This document shows, one piece after another, positions 31,144 to 40,263 of a stretch of DNA of 64,000 bases (its first letter is position 1; each line of letters starts with the position of its first letter). This stretch comes from an uncultured Pelagibacteraceae bacterium (GTDB lineage Bacteria > Pseudomonadota > Alphaproteobacteria > Pelagibacterales > Pelagibacteraceae). The notes under the pieces were generated by a model. It worked only from the letters and a program-made list of their open reading frames with translations, searched no databases and was not told the origin of the DNA. The position numbers and the translations under genes are program-made. The stretch spans positions 1 through 64,000 of the forward strand of contig CACGAM010000002.1 in the NCBI GenBank assembly GCA_902571055.1, read 5' to 3'.

Positions 31144-32367
31144 ATGAAAAAACTATTAACTACACTTTTTAGTTTAATATTTTTATTTAATGTTAATTCG
31201 TTTGCTAATGAAACATTAGATATAAAAAAACAATTAGTCGGAATAGTTGGAGCTATATCTGGTGTTGTTAAAACAGAAACAAGAGAATTAAAAACTGGAG
31301 ATAAGATTTATCTAAATGAAACAATTATTTCTGGTGCAAACTCAGGTACACAAATTTTATTATTAGATCAGTCAACTTTTACAGTTGGAGAGGATTCTGA
31401 GGTTGTAATGGATACATTTATTTATGATCCAGAAACAAGTGACGGAAAAATAGTTGCAAGTGTTAAACAAGGAAGTTTAAAAGTTATATCTGGGTTAATT
31501 AGTAAAAAAAATCCAGAAAATCTGACTGTTGAGGTACCGGAAGGAACACTAGGTTCGAGGGGGACAGAATTTCAAACAATAGTATCTAAAGGAAAAACTG
31601 ATACATTATTAATCGGTCCTGGAAAAAATAATTCTCTTGGCATGAGGCCTGGAGCAGTTTTGGTTGGAAACAAATTTGGATCAACACTTTTAAATAATCC
31701 ATATAGCATGACATCAATGACGAAGGGTAAAGCACCTGGTCAGGCAAAGAAAATTACTAAAAATCAATTAAAAAAATTCAATAAGAAAATGAAGGCACTT
31801 AAAGTTGCCAAACTTGACGGTGCACCGAAAGAAAAGAAAAAAGCTTTAAAAAAAGAAATTAGAAAAGAATTAAAATCTTTAGGGTTCGAGAAAGAAGAAA
31901 TTAAAAAAATTATTAAAACAAACATAAAAAAAGATAAAAAAAATAAAATGGCTTTAAAAGATAAGGCAGATAAAAAGAAAAAGAAAAAAGCTAAGGTAAA
32001 AGAAAATAAAAAAAGCGAAAAGAAAAAAGCTAAAGCTAAAAATAAGAAAAAAGGAGATAAGAAAAAAGCTAAAGCTAAAAACAAGAAAAAAGGAGATAAG
32101 AAAAAAGCTAAAGCTAAAAATAATAAGAAAAAACCAGCTAAGAAAAAAGCGGCTAACAAAAAAGCTAAGCCAAAAAAGAAAGCTAATAAACCAAAGAAAG
32201 CTAAACCAAAGAAAGCTAAACCAAAGAAAAAAGCTAAGCCAAAGAAGAAAGCTAAACCAAAGAAAAAAGCTAAGCCAAAAAAGAAAGCTAAACCCAAAAA
32301 GAAAAAGAAGCCTAAAAAGAAAAAGAAACCTAAAAAGAAAAAAAAGCCAAAAAAAAAGAACAACTAA
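31144..32367 (+). CDS. Exported FecR-domain protein with long lysine-rich tail
   Basis: The 407-residue product has a signal peptide (about 1-22), then a FecR-type beta-domain (about 35-150) with GDKIYLNETIISG, LLLDQSTFTVGEDSE and PEGTLGSRGTEF. Residues about 190-260 are helical and charged. From about residue 262 to the end nearly every residue is Lys, Ala, Pro or Asn. FecR domains in such non-TonB settings are periplasmic sensor or scaffold modules, often next to CHASE2 proteins; here a CHASE2 phosphatase follows after 55 bases. The polycationic tail would bind anionic polymers such as LPS, nucleic acid or peptidoglycan, but this is inference. Confidence 0.78.
   Translation: MKKLLTTLFSLIFLFNVNSFANETLDIKKQLVGIVGAISGVVKTETRELKTGDKIYLNETIISGANSGTQILLLDQSTFTVGEDSEVVMDTFIYDPETSDGKIVASVKQGSLKVISGLISKKNPENLTVEVPEGTLGSRGTEFQTIVSKGKTDTLLIGPGKNNSLGMRPGAVLVGNKFGSTLLNNPYSMTSMTKGKAPGQAKKITKNQLKKFNKKMKALKVAKLDGAPKEKKKALKKEIRKELKSLGFEKEEIKKIIKTNIKKDKKNKMALKDKADKKKKKKAKVKENKKSEKKKAKAKNKKKGDKKKAKAKNKKKGDKKKAKAKNNKKKPAKKKAANKKAKPKKKANKPKKAKPKKAKPKKKAKPKKKAKPKKKAKPKKKAKPKKKKKPKKKKKPKKKKKPKKKNN
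32020..32363 (+). repeat. Tandem A-rich coding repeats for Lys/Ala/Pro tail
   Basis: Two near-perfect copies of a 39-base unit (32020-32058 and 32059-32097, encoding KKKAKAKNKKKGD) are followed by a partial third copy. Downstream come shorter units, mostly multiples of 6 codons encoding KKKAKP or KKKKKP, up to 32363. Unit lengths are multiples of three, so copy-number changes keep the frame. Such runs are prone to slippage and to assembly error. Confidence 0.85.
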
Positions 32368-32422
32368 AATAGTTATTCTTTAAGTTATTTACATTGTTTC
32401 ATTTAAATATAAGGTTCTATTT

Positions 32423-34480
32423 GTGAAAACATTCGTTAAAAACAACACAAATTATATCGCATATTTAATTATTTTAATTTTATTAGTAAGCTTAAAAATT
32501 AATAACCCCGGCTTTGTAAAATCAATTTCTTATTTGAGCTTTGATTTGTATCAAAAAATTTTTACACTTAATAAAAACGATAGTGATGTAATCATAATTG
32601 ATATCGACGAAAAAAGTTTAGGAAAATTTGGTCAATTTCCATGGAGCAGATCTGTATTTGCAAGTATTTTAGAAAATGTTAACAAAGACCAACCTAAAGC
32701 AGTAGGGTTCGATATTTTTTTTACTGAAAAAGACAAACAGTCTCCAGAAGAAATAATTAAATCATATAACTTAATACCTGCAGACATAACAGAATTACAA
32801 AAAATTAAAGGGCATGATGAAATATTTGGTGAGCAATTAAAAAAAACTAAATCTGTAACAGCTGTTTTGGGCAGTCCTGTTCCGTCACATTCTAATTATG
32901 ATAGAAAAGCAAAAGCTAGATTTTTATCAAAAGGTGGAGATCCAAAAGAATTTACTTATTCATATTCTTATTCTATTGGCTCGCTTGAACAATTAGAAAA
33001 TAATGTTAAAGGGTTAGGCTCAATTTCTTTTTTAGATCAAACAGACGGAATAATTAGATCATTACCGCTAATAGTAAAATTTAATAATGAAGTTTATCCA
33101 ACAATGGGACTTGAAATGGTTAGGGTAGGAAATAATCAAAAAAATATTTATATTGAAATGAGTGATATCGGTGTAAATAGAATAAGCGCTAGACCATATA
33201 AGATATTGTCTGATCCGAACGGAATTATTTGGATTAGATATAAAAATCCAATTAAAAGTCAGTATATATCTGCAAGTTCTGTCTTTGAAGGTAAATTTCC
33301 TGATAATTTTTTCAAAGACAAGTATGTGCTTATTGGAGCATCTGCTCAAGGTTTGTTCGACTTAGTAAAGATACCTTTAGGATTAACTGTTCCTGGTGTT
33401 GAGGTTCATGCAAACGTTATTGAAAATATTATTGATCAATCTTTTTTAATCAGAAATCCAAATACATATGTATTTGAATTATTATTTGTATTTATTGTTT
33501 CTGTACTTACTTTTTTAATTTCCCAAAAAATTAAACCAAAATATAGTCTCTCTATTTTTTTTAGTAGTTTAATAATTGTTATTATAATTGGATTTAGTAT
33601 GTTTTTATTCAGATCTGAACTGGTGGATATTAGCTATCCAATTTTCATGCTAACAATTACATTTTTAACCGGTTTGTATTTTAGATTCATAGAAGAAAAT
33701 AAAATTGCACTTTCAAATTTACAAAAAGAGGCAAAATTATTAAAAGAAAGAGAATTAGCAGCCGGGGTTCAAAAAAGCTTATTTCCTGATATTTCCAAAT
33801 TTGAAAACTTCATATTCGCAAAAAATGTTCCTGCAAGAGATGTATCAGGTGACTATTTTGATGTAGTAAGATCAACGCCTGAGGAATATTTTTTTACATT
33901 AGCTGATGTTTCAGGCAAAGGAGTAAAAGCTGGAATGTATATGGCTAAAGCATCCTCAATTTTTAGAACACTTACAAATTTAAAATTTCCTTTAGAAAAA
34001 ATAGTTTATGGGGTGAACAATGAGTTAGTAGAGGCAAAATTTAAAGGAATGTTTGTTACAGCTGTATTTGGAAAACTTAACATAAAAACAGGAGAGCTAA
34101 TTTTTATTAATGCTGGCCATGAGAGCATACTTTTGTTCGATGAAAATAAAAACTATGAATATATAAAATCTGATATGCCTCCAATTGGTATTATAAAATA
34201 CTTTACTGAGACTATGGTAAAATCAAATACCATTAATTTAAAAGATAAAACATTTGTAGTTTATACAGACGGTGTAACTGAAGGTTACCTTAAAAATGGA
34301 GCTGAGCTAGGAGCTGAAGGTGTTCAAGATATAATAAATAAGATGACAGATATAACACCCAAAACTATAGTTGAAGGTATCGAAAAACAATTAAATTGGG
34401 GCGCTGAAAAATTAAGAGATGATATCACGTGTATGGCTATAAATATTAAAAATACTGAATTATTAAAGAAAAATAAATAA
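32423..34480 (+). CDS. CHASE2-sensor PP2C/SpoIIE-family phosphatase
   Basis: The 685-residue membrane receptor starts with GTG at 32423. An N-terminal helix (about 11-25) is followed by an extracytoplasmic CHASE2 domain (about 40-340, with VIIIDIDEKSLGKFGQFPW and AVGFDIFF), then two or three membrane helices (about 350-425), then a SpoIIE-type phosphatase. Metal-site motifs are intact: VSGDYF (D477), LADVSGKG (D495), GMFVTAV, NAGHES, YTDGVTE and RDDITCM. CHASE2 is usually coupled to cyclases or kinases. It would pass an envelope signal to the STAS protein at 28066 (inference). It follows the FecR gene. Confidence 0.9.
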   Translation: MKTFVKNNTNYIAYLIILILLVSLKINNPGFVKSISYLSFDLYQKIFTLNKNDSDVIIIDIDEKSLGKFGQFPWSRSVFASILENVNKDQPKAVGFDIFFTEKDKQSPEEIIKSYNLIPADITELQKIKGHDEIFGEQLKKTKSVTAVLGSPVPSHSNYDRKAKARFLSKGGDPKEFTYSYSYSIGSLEQLENNVKGLGSISFLDQTDGIIRSLPLIVKFNNEVYPTMGLEMVRVGNNQKNIYIEMSDIGVNRISARPYKILSDPNGIIWIRYKNPIKSQYISASSVFEGKFPDNFFKDKYVLIGASAQGLFDLVKIPLGLTVPGVEVHANVIENIIDQSFLIRNPNTYVFELLFVFIVSVLTFLISQKIKPKYSLSIFFSSLIIVIIIGFSMFLFRSELVDISYPIFMLTITFLTGLYFRFIEENKIALSNLQKEAKLLKERELAAGVQKSLFPDISKFENFIFAKNVPARDVSGDYFDVVRSTPEEYFFTLADVSGKGVKAGMYMAKASSIFRTLTNLKFPLEKIVYGVNNELVEAKFKGMFVTAVFGKLNIKTGELIFINAGHESILLFDENKNYEYIKSDMPPIGIIKYFTETMVKSNTINLKDKTFVVYTDGVTEGYLKNGAELGAEGVQDIINKMTDITPKTIVEGIEKQLNWGAEKLRDDITCMAINIKNTELLKKNK

Positions 34481-34550
34481 CATTTCAAAGATACATAAAG
34501 AATGTAAGTTATATATAATTTATTTAAAAAAATTAAAAATTAAAACTGAT

Positions 34551-36686
34551 ATGAAAAAAATATTACTAGGTATATTTCTAAGTTTAATACTTATATCAGA
34601 ACTTTTAGCAGTACCAAATTTTGTACAAAAAATTAGTTTAGAAGATGATACAGATGAATTAAGGGGAATTAATTTTAAACCAGATGGAACAATAATGTAT
34701 GTAACAAGAAGAATTACTCCTGCAGCAAATAGTGATGCCGGTAGAAGGGGTTATATTAACCAATATAGTTTAAGTACTGCATTTGACATTAGTACTGCAA
34801 CCTTAATATCAACTACACAATTAACAGAGCCAGGCGAAACCGATGCTACATTTTCATTTTTACCTCATGCGATTGAATTTAAACCTGATGGCACACGAAT
34901 GTTCGTTGTAAGAAATACAGGTACACTAGTTTACCAGTATGACCTTTCAACAGCTTGGGATGTTTCAACAATCAGCTTTAGTACAAAATATGATGTTTCT
35001 GATGAGGATCAATTAAGAAGTTTAACTTTTAAGCCAGACGGTTCTAGAATGTATGTAACTGGAAATGAAAATGAAAAAATAAAAGAGTATTCTCTGTCAA
35101 CGCCATGGGATGTAACAACATCAAATGTTACACATGTTAGAGATTCTGTAGCATTGACCTCGACTGATAATAATCCAAGAAACATTCAATTCAGTAATGA
35201 GGGTACAGAATTATACTATGCTGGTAATGGTAGTAACGATATGCACAAATTTACTCTAAGTACAGCTTGGGATGTTAGTACATTGTCGTCCTCTGCCACC
35301 ACATTTGATTTAGGTGATAGAGTGGGAAATATGCGGGGTTTTATTTTTACATCCTCCTTTTCAAGACTTTATGTAACAAATGACGGTGGTAAAGCATCTT
35401 TTAATAAAGTATATGAATATGCTCTTTCTTGTGCAGCTACATTAAGTTGCGAAGATGCAAGTCAAGATCAAAATGTAGTTGCTTTAATAGAGTCTCAAGT
35501 AGAACTTTCAAAACGTGTTATTCAGCATAATACTTTACCAATTATGCGTCGTATAAAGTGGTTAAGACGTCATAAAAATTATGATGATTTAAATAATTTA
35601 CAAGCGGAGATTAGTTTTTCAAATCAAAGATTGGCTAAATTAGTTGAAACAATTAAACCCAATATAAAACGAGAAAAAAGAGTAAATGATGATGAGTGGT
35701 TTAAATGGAATGAAGGAAGAATTGGAATTGGTACAACTAATGCAAAATCAGGTTCATTGTCGAGAAATATTCACACATCGGGATTTATCGTTGGTGCAGA
35801 TAGAAGGAGAGGTGATGACATCATGCATGGTTATGCTTTTCAATTTGGAACTGAAAATATAGATATAATTCCTTCTCGATCTGGAATTTTCGCAAAAACA
35901 TATAGTTTATCTATGTATGGAACAAGATTAATAGAGAATCATTTTTTTACCAATGCAATTTTAGGAATAAGCCATATTGATTTAGATACGGAGAGGGAGG
36001 AAAAAAATAATATTCTTGAAGGAAGCAGAAATGGAAATCAAATTTATGGTACCATTAATTTGGGTAAACGAATTAATACTGATAATTACAATTTTAGTCC
36101 AAATATCAAATTCGATTTGGGATATACAAGGCTTGATGAGTATGAAGAAGAAAACGAATTTGGAACAACAACAGATGTTTTATTATTTAAAAAACATGAA
36201 ATAGTTACCGGTTTAGGAACTGTTAGTTTGCTCTTAGATAAAACCATTCAACATTATGAAGATAGAATAATTAATCATACAGGAAGATTTGAATACATTA
36301 TTGATTTCAGTCCTACATCAGATGCTGACTTTTATTATCTAAATGATCCAAGCACTATGTTTTCAATTAACATTGACGAAGAGGCATATGAAAATTTTAG
36401 AATAGGCTATGGCTTTGATGTAACTTATGAAACAGGATGGTCTATAATTGCAAATTTTGAGAGATTTCATGCTATAAGTAGTGGATATATAAATGAAGTC
36501 TATTTGTCCGTAGGATATGTGCCAACAGAGGATATTAAATACGCTTTAGCGCTAGAAAATGAAAAGGCATCATTAAATTATAATAAACATATAAATGGTT
36601 TTGATATCAAATTGGGATCGAATTATAAGTTATTAAGTCAAATTCCAGAATATGAAGCCACAGTTGAATTGGTAAGCAAGTTTTAA
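34551..36686 (+). CDS. Autotransporter-like protein with beta-propeller passenger
   Basis: The 711-residue exported protein has a signal peptide (about 1-20). Residues about 25-300 contain repeated units with FKPDGTxMYV and LSTAWDVST, matching a propeller of around five blades. A helical linker (about 310-375) leads to a C-terminal region (about 390-711) of alternating amphipathic strands ending in Phe, as expected for a type V autotransporter barrel. Most autotransporter passengers are beta-helices, so a propeller is unusual. It would display the propeller on the surface. No catalytic site is evident. It stands alone between the CHASE2 and DadA genes. Confidence 0.65.
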   Translation: MKKILLGIFLSLILISELLAVPNFVQKISLEDDTDELRGINFKPDGTIMYVTRRITPAANSDAGRRGYINQYSLSTAFDISTATLISTTQLTEPGETDATFSFLPHAIEFKPDGTRMFVVRNTGTLVYQYDLSTAWDVSTISFSTKYDVSDEDQLRSLTFKPDGSRMYVTGNENEKIKEYSLSTPWDVTTSNVTHVRDSVALTSTDNNPRNIQFSNEGTELYYAGNGSNDMHKFTLSTAWDVSTLSSSATTFDLGDRVGNMRGFIFTSSFSRLYVTNDGGKASFNKVYEYALSCAATLSCEDASQDQNVVALIESQVELSKRVIQHNTLPIMRRIKWLRRHKNYDDLNNLQAEISFSNQRLAKLVETIKPNIKREKRVNDDEWFKWNEGRIGIGTTNAKSGSLSRNIHTSGFIVGADRRRGDDIMHGYAFQFGTENIDIIPSRSGIFAKTYSLSMYGTRLIENHFFTNAILGISHIDLDTEREEKNNILEGSRNGNQIYGTINLGKRINTDNYNFSPNIKFDLGYTRLDEYEEENEFGTTTDVLLFKKHEIVTGLGTVSLLLDKTIQHYEDRIINHTGRFEYIIDFSPTSDADFYYLNDPSTMFSINIDEEAYENFRIGYGFDVTYETGWSIIANFERFHAISSGYINEVYLSVGYVPTEDIKYALALENEKASLNYNKHINGFDIKLGSNYKLLSQIPEYEATVELVSKF

Positions 36687-36798
36687 TACCAAATACTTTT
36701 CAATTTAATCCCTATTTTTTTATAATTTTTAAAAAATCAATCTAAAAAAAGTATATTTTGTCACCCTAAATTTTTTAATTAATTTTGTAATATAAATT

Positions 36799-38034
36799 AT
36801 GTCTAACGTAAAAATTGGAATTATTGGTGCAGGAATTCAGGGTGTGTGCAACGCACTTTTCTTGCAGAAAAAAGGGTTTGATGTAACTCTTTTTGATAGA
36901 GACGAACCTGGTAATGCAGCTTCTTACGGTAATGCAGGTCATTTCTCACCATACGCCTCTGTTCCATTGAATAGACCTGATATTGTTACAGATGTTCCGT
37001 CAATGTTATTAAATTCGAGAGGACCTTTGGCTCTTAAGTGGAATTACGTTTACAAAATGCTTCCATGGTTTTTTAGTTTTTTAAAAAATTGCTCAAAAAA
37101 TAAAATGATGCATACAGCAAAATACATGCACCAGATTTTAGATTTAGCACTCCCAGCTTTTGATGAACTCTTAGGAGAGGTTAATGTAGATGGTCTGATA
37201 GAAAATAATGGAATTTTATATGTTTGGAATGAACAAAATTTAAAAAGTAGAGAACTTGAAATAAAAATTAGAAATGATCTTGGTGTAAAACAGCAAGTTG
37301 TTAATAAAAAAGAAATACATGATCTAGAACCAAATTTAAAACCTTTTTATCATGGAGGAGTTTTCTATGATTATGCAAGACACGCGAGAAATCCGAAAAA
37401 AATATTAATAAAATTATTTGAAAATTTTACTTCTAAAGGTGGAAAATTTTTCAAACTTAATATTAATGATCTAAATTTTGATGAAAATAAACCAGTTATA
37501 AGATCTGAAAATCAAAGATTTATTTTTGATAAGTTGGTAATTGCGTGTGGTGCTTTTTCTAAGAGATTAACCGATAAATTACATGAAAAAATTCCACTAG
37601 ATACTGAGAGGGGTTATCATATTCATTTTAAAGGATATGATCATTTAATTTCTAGACCTGTAGTTTACTCTAATAGAGGATTTGGAATGACACCTATGGA
37701 ACAGGGTCTAAGAGTTGTTGGAACAGTTGAGTTTGGAGGTTTAGAAAATCCAGTTTCAAAAAGCAGAATTAAAAATTTAATCTTGAATGCATCTGAAATG
37801 CTAGACGGATTATCAGAACATAAAGATGAGTGGTTAGGTTTTAGACCATCTTTGCCAGATTTTCTTCCAATTATAGGTCCATCTAAAAATTATAATAATG
37901 TCTATTATTGTTTTGGACACCATCATTTAGGCTGGACTTTAGGAGCTATATCAGGAAAGATTATTTCTACTATGATAGCAGAGGAAAATACCAACTTAGA
38001 TTTAAAACCTTATAGTTCTCTCAGATTTGCTTAA
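36799..38034 (+). CDS. DadA-like FAD-dependent amino acid oxidoreductase
   Basis: The 411-residue flavoprotein of the DAO/DadA family has the dinucleotide motif GIIGAGIQGVCNALFL near residues 7-22, a DadA-type AASYGNAGHFSPYASVP segment and a C-terminal GHHHLGWTLGAISG FAD-contact segment. Family members oxidise D-amino acids or related amines to keto acids and ammonium, passing electrons to the respiratory chain. The exact substrate cannot be read. It lies 78 bases upstream of the Amt fusion; release of ammonium by this enzyme could fit that neighbour, but this is speculative. Confidence 0.85.
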   Translation: MSNVKIGIIGAGIQGVCNALFLQKKGFDVTLFDRDEPGNAASYGNAGHFSPYASVPLNRPDIVTDVPSMLLNSRGPLALKWNYVYKMLPWFFSFLKNCSKNKMMHTAKYMHQILDLALPAFDELLGEVNVDGLIENNGILYVWNEQNLKSRELEIKIRNDLGVKQQVVNKKEIHDLEPNLKPFYHGGVFYDYARHARNPKKILIKLFENFTSKGGKFFKLNINDLNFDENKPVIRSENQRFIFDKLVIACGAFSKRLTDKLHEKIPLDTERGYHIHFKGYDHLISRPVVYSNRGFGMTPMEQGLRVVGTVEFGGLENPVSKSRIKNLILNASEMLDGLSEHKDEWLGFRPSLPDFLPIIGPSKNYNNVYYCFGHHHLGWTLGAISGKIISTMIAEENTNLDLKPYSSLRFA

Positions 38035-38112
38035 TAATATTTAATTTAAAACTCATTTTAAACATATAGATTATATGATTAAATAATTAATATAACTATT
38101 GTAGGATTTGTA

Positions 38113-40263
38113 ATGGAGAATTTAGACTTGGGATCAGTTAAATCTTTTGTTGATACATTGTGGGTCATAGATTGTGCAATTCTAGTTTTCATAATGCAAG
38201 CTGGCTTTATGTGTATGGAGACAGGTCTTTCAAGATATAAAAATAGTATAAACGTTGCATTGAAGAATGCAGCAGACTTTGGAGTAGCAGTTGTAATTTT
38301 TTGGATTTTTGGTTTTGGACTTATGTTCGGTGAAAGTTACAAAGGCATAATAGGAACAGATCTATTTTTCTTTAAAACAAATGTTGCAGAGTACATGACA
38401 TACTTTGTATTCCAAGCAATGTTCGTAGCTACTGCAGCTACAATAATTTCAGGTGCTGTTGCTGAAAGAATGAAATTTAATGGTTATTTAATAATTACAA
38501 TTCTAGCAACTGGAATAATATATCCAATAGTAGGTCATTGGGCTTGGTCTTCAAGTTATCTCAATAATATGGATCCAGTAAATCAATTGTTAACAGTTAC
38601 TAATGAAATTAAAAGTACCGGTTGGCTAACTGATATAGGTTTTGTAGATTTTGCTGGCAGCACAATTGTACATTCTGTAGGAGGATGGATTGCTTTATCT
38701 GCAGTTTTAATTCTTGGACCTAGAATAGGAAAATATTCTGACTCTAACAAAGGAAAATTTACGGGATCTAGTTTTCCATTAGCTGTCCTTGGAACACTAA
38801 TATTATGGTTTGGTTGGTTTGGTTTTAATGGTGGTAGCAACGGTGCAATGGATGAAACTGTGCCACTAATTTTAATAAATACTTTTTTAGCGGCTTCTTT
38901 TGGTTTATTAACTGGCTTATCAATTTCCTTCATATTATTTAAAAAACCTGAACCTTATTATATCATTCTAGGGCCTTTAGCAGGTCTTGTAGCAATTACT
39001 GCTGGATGTAATTCTATGACATCAGTTGTTTCAATATTTATCGGTATTGTTGGTGCAGTTATAGCAATTACAGTAAACGAAATTTTAAATAAATTTGAAA
39101 TTGATGATGTTGTCGGTGCAGTTCCTGTGCATCTTGCAGCAGGAGTTTGGGGAACTTTAGCGGTAGGTTTTTTTAGTGATCTAGATATTTTAGGAACTGA
39201 TTTAACAAGAATTGAGCAAATAAAAGCTCAATTTATAGGCGTAATTTCAATAGGATTTTTTTCGTTTGTAGGATCTTATGTAATTTTAAAAACATTAAAC
39301 TACTTTTATCCTTTAAGAGTTAGCCCTCTACAAGAGGAACTAGGTTTAAATATTGCTGAGCATAACGCAACTTCAGTTGAACATGATTTAATTTCAATTT
39401 TAGATAAACAATCACAATCTGGAGATTTAACTATTAGAGGTCCTCAAGATCCATTCACTGCTGGGGGAGTTATAGGATTATATTATAATAAATTAATGAG
39501 TAAATTAGAATCTAGTGAAAGTGAAAAAGAAAAATGGAGGAATAGAATTTCAAATGAAATTCAGCTAGCTGTCAAAGTTCAAGAAAACTTTTTACCAAAA
39601 AGAAATTTAGAAAATTATCCAGTTTGTGGAATTAATCTTGCTGCGAGAGAAGTGTCCGGGGACTTTTTCAGTTTTTATCCACATAACGATGGTGTGTATT
39701 TTATTATTGCTGATGTAGCGGGTAAAGGAGTTCACGCAGGAATGGTTATGGCAAAAGCTTCGACCTTATTTGAGATAATGTCTAGAGACAAGGTTGATCC
39801 TGATGAAATGATTTATCATATGAATAATGACTTATTTCTAACAAAAACTGGTGGAATGTTTGTTACTGCTATCTTAGGTCATTATAACATAATTACTGAT
39901 GAAATTAGTTGGGTAAATGGTGGTCATCAACCAGCTTTACTTAGAGATAAAAATGGAAAATTCGAGCATGTAGACAGTTCAGCTCCACCAATGGGAGTTA
40001 TCCAACAGAAAAATAAATCATTATATAAAATTAATAGAACCAAATTAAATGGAAAAAGATTTTATGCATTTACTGATGGTCTATCAGAAAGTTTGGACTC
40101 AAAGGGTAATGAAATCGGAATAGAGGGGTCGATTAAAATTATTGAAAAAAATTTTAATGATGATTTGTCTAAACAATTATCTAATATTGCTAAGGATGTA
40201 GAAAAATCGTCTGGTAAAAATAAGTTAAGTGATGACTTAACTTTAATTGCCATTGGTAAATGA
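38113..40263 (+). CDS. Ammonium transporter (Amt) fused to PP2C/SpoIIE phosphatase
   Basis: The 716-residue protein has two domains. Residues 1-400 form an Amt channel with 11 helices: MQAGFMCMETG, DFAGSTIVHSVGGW (Asp179 and the first pore His187) and VVGAVPVHLAAGVWG (second pore His340). A linker (about 405-480) leads to a complete phosphatase domain with VSGDFF (D517), IADVAGKG (D534), GMFVTAI, NGGHQPALL, FTDGLSE and SDDLTLI. Amt proteins fused to histidine kinases or GGDEF domains are known as ammonium sensors; a PP2C output implies control of a STAS protein by ammonium. Whether it still transports is open. EamA overlaps its end (ATGA). Confidence 0.93.
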   Translation: MENLDLGSVKSFVDTLWVIDCAILVFIMQAGFMCMETGLSRYKNSINVALKNAADFGVAVVIFWIFGFGLMFGESYKGIIGTDLFFFKTNVAEYMTYFVFQAMFVATAATIISGAVAERMKFNGYLIITILATGIIYPIVGHWAWSSSYLNNMDPVNQLLTVTNEIKSTGWLTDIGFVDFAGSTIVHSVGGWIALSAVLILGPRIGKYSDSNKGKFTGSSFPLAVLGTLILWFGWFGFNGGSNGAMDETVPLILINTFLAASFGLLTGLSISFILFKKPEPYYIILGPLAGLVAITAGCNSMTSVVSIFIGIVGAVIAITVNEILNKFEIDDVVGAVPVHLAAGVWGTLAVGFFSDLDILGTDLTRIEQIKAQFIGVISIGFFSFVGSYVILKTLNYFYPLRVSPLQEELGLNIAEHNATSVEHDLISILDKQSQSGDLTIRGPQDPFTAGGVIGLYYNKLMSKLESSESEKEKWRNRISNEIQLAVKVQENFLPKRNLENYPVCGINLAAREVSGDFFSFYPHNDGVYFIIADVAGKGVHAGMVMAKASTLFEIMSRDKVDPDEMIYHMNNDLFLTKTGGMFVTAILGHYNIITDEISWVNGGHQPALLRDKNGKFEHVDSSAPPMGVIQQKNKSLYKINRTKLNGKRFYAFTDGLSESLDSKGNEIGIEGSIKIIEKNFNDDLSKQLSNIAKDVEKSSGKNKLSDDLTLIAIGK

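Noticed and set aside
31764..32363. Long reverse-strand frame of 199 codons, almost all Phe, Leu and Ala
   Set aside because: It is the antisense of the A-rich polylysine tail of the FecR protein; the composition follows from the repeats, and the forward protein has a signal peptide and domain.
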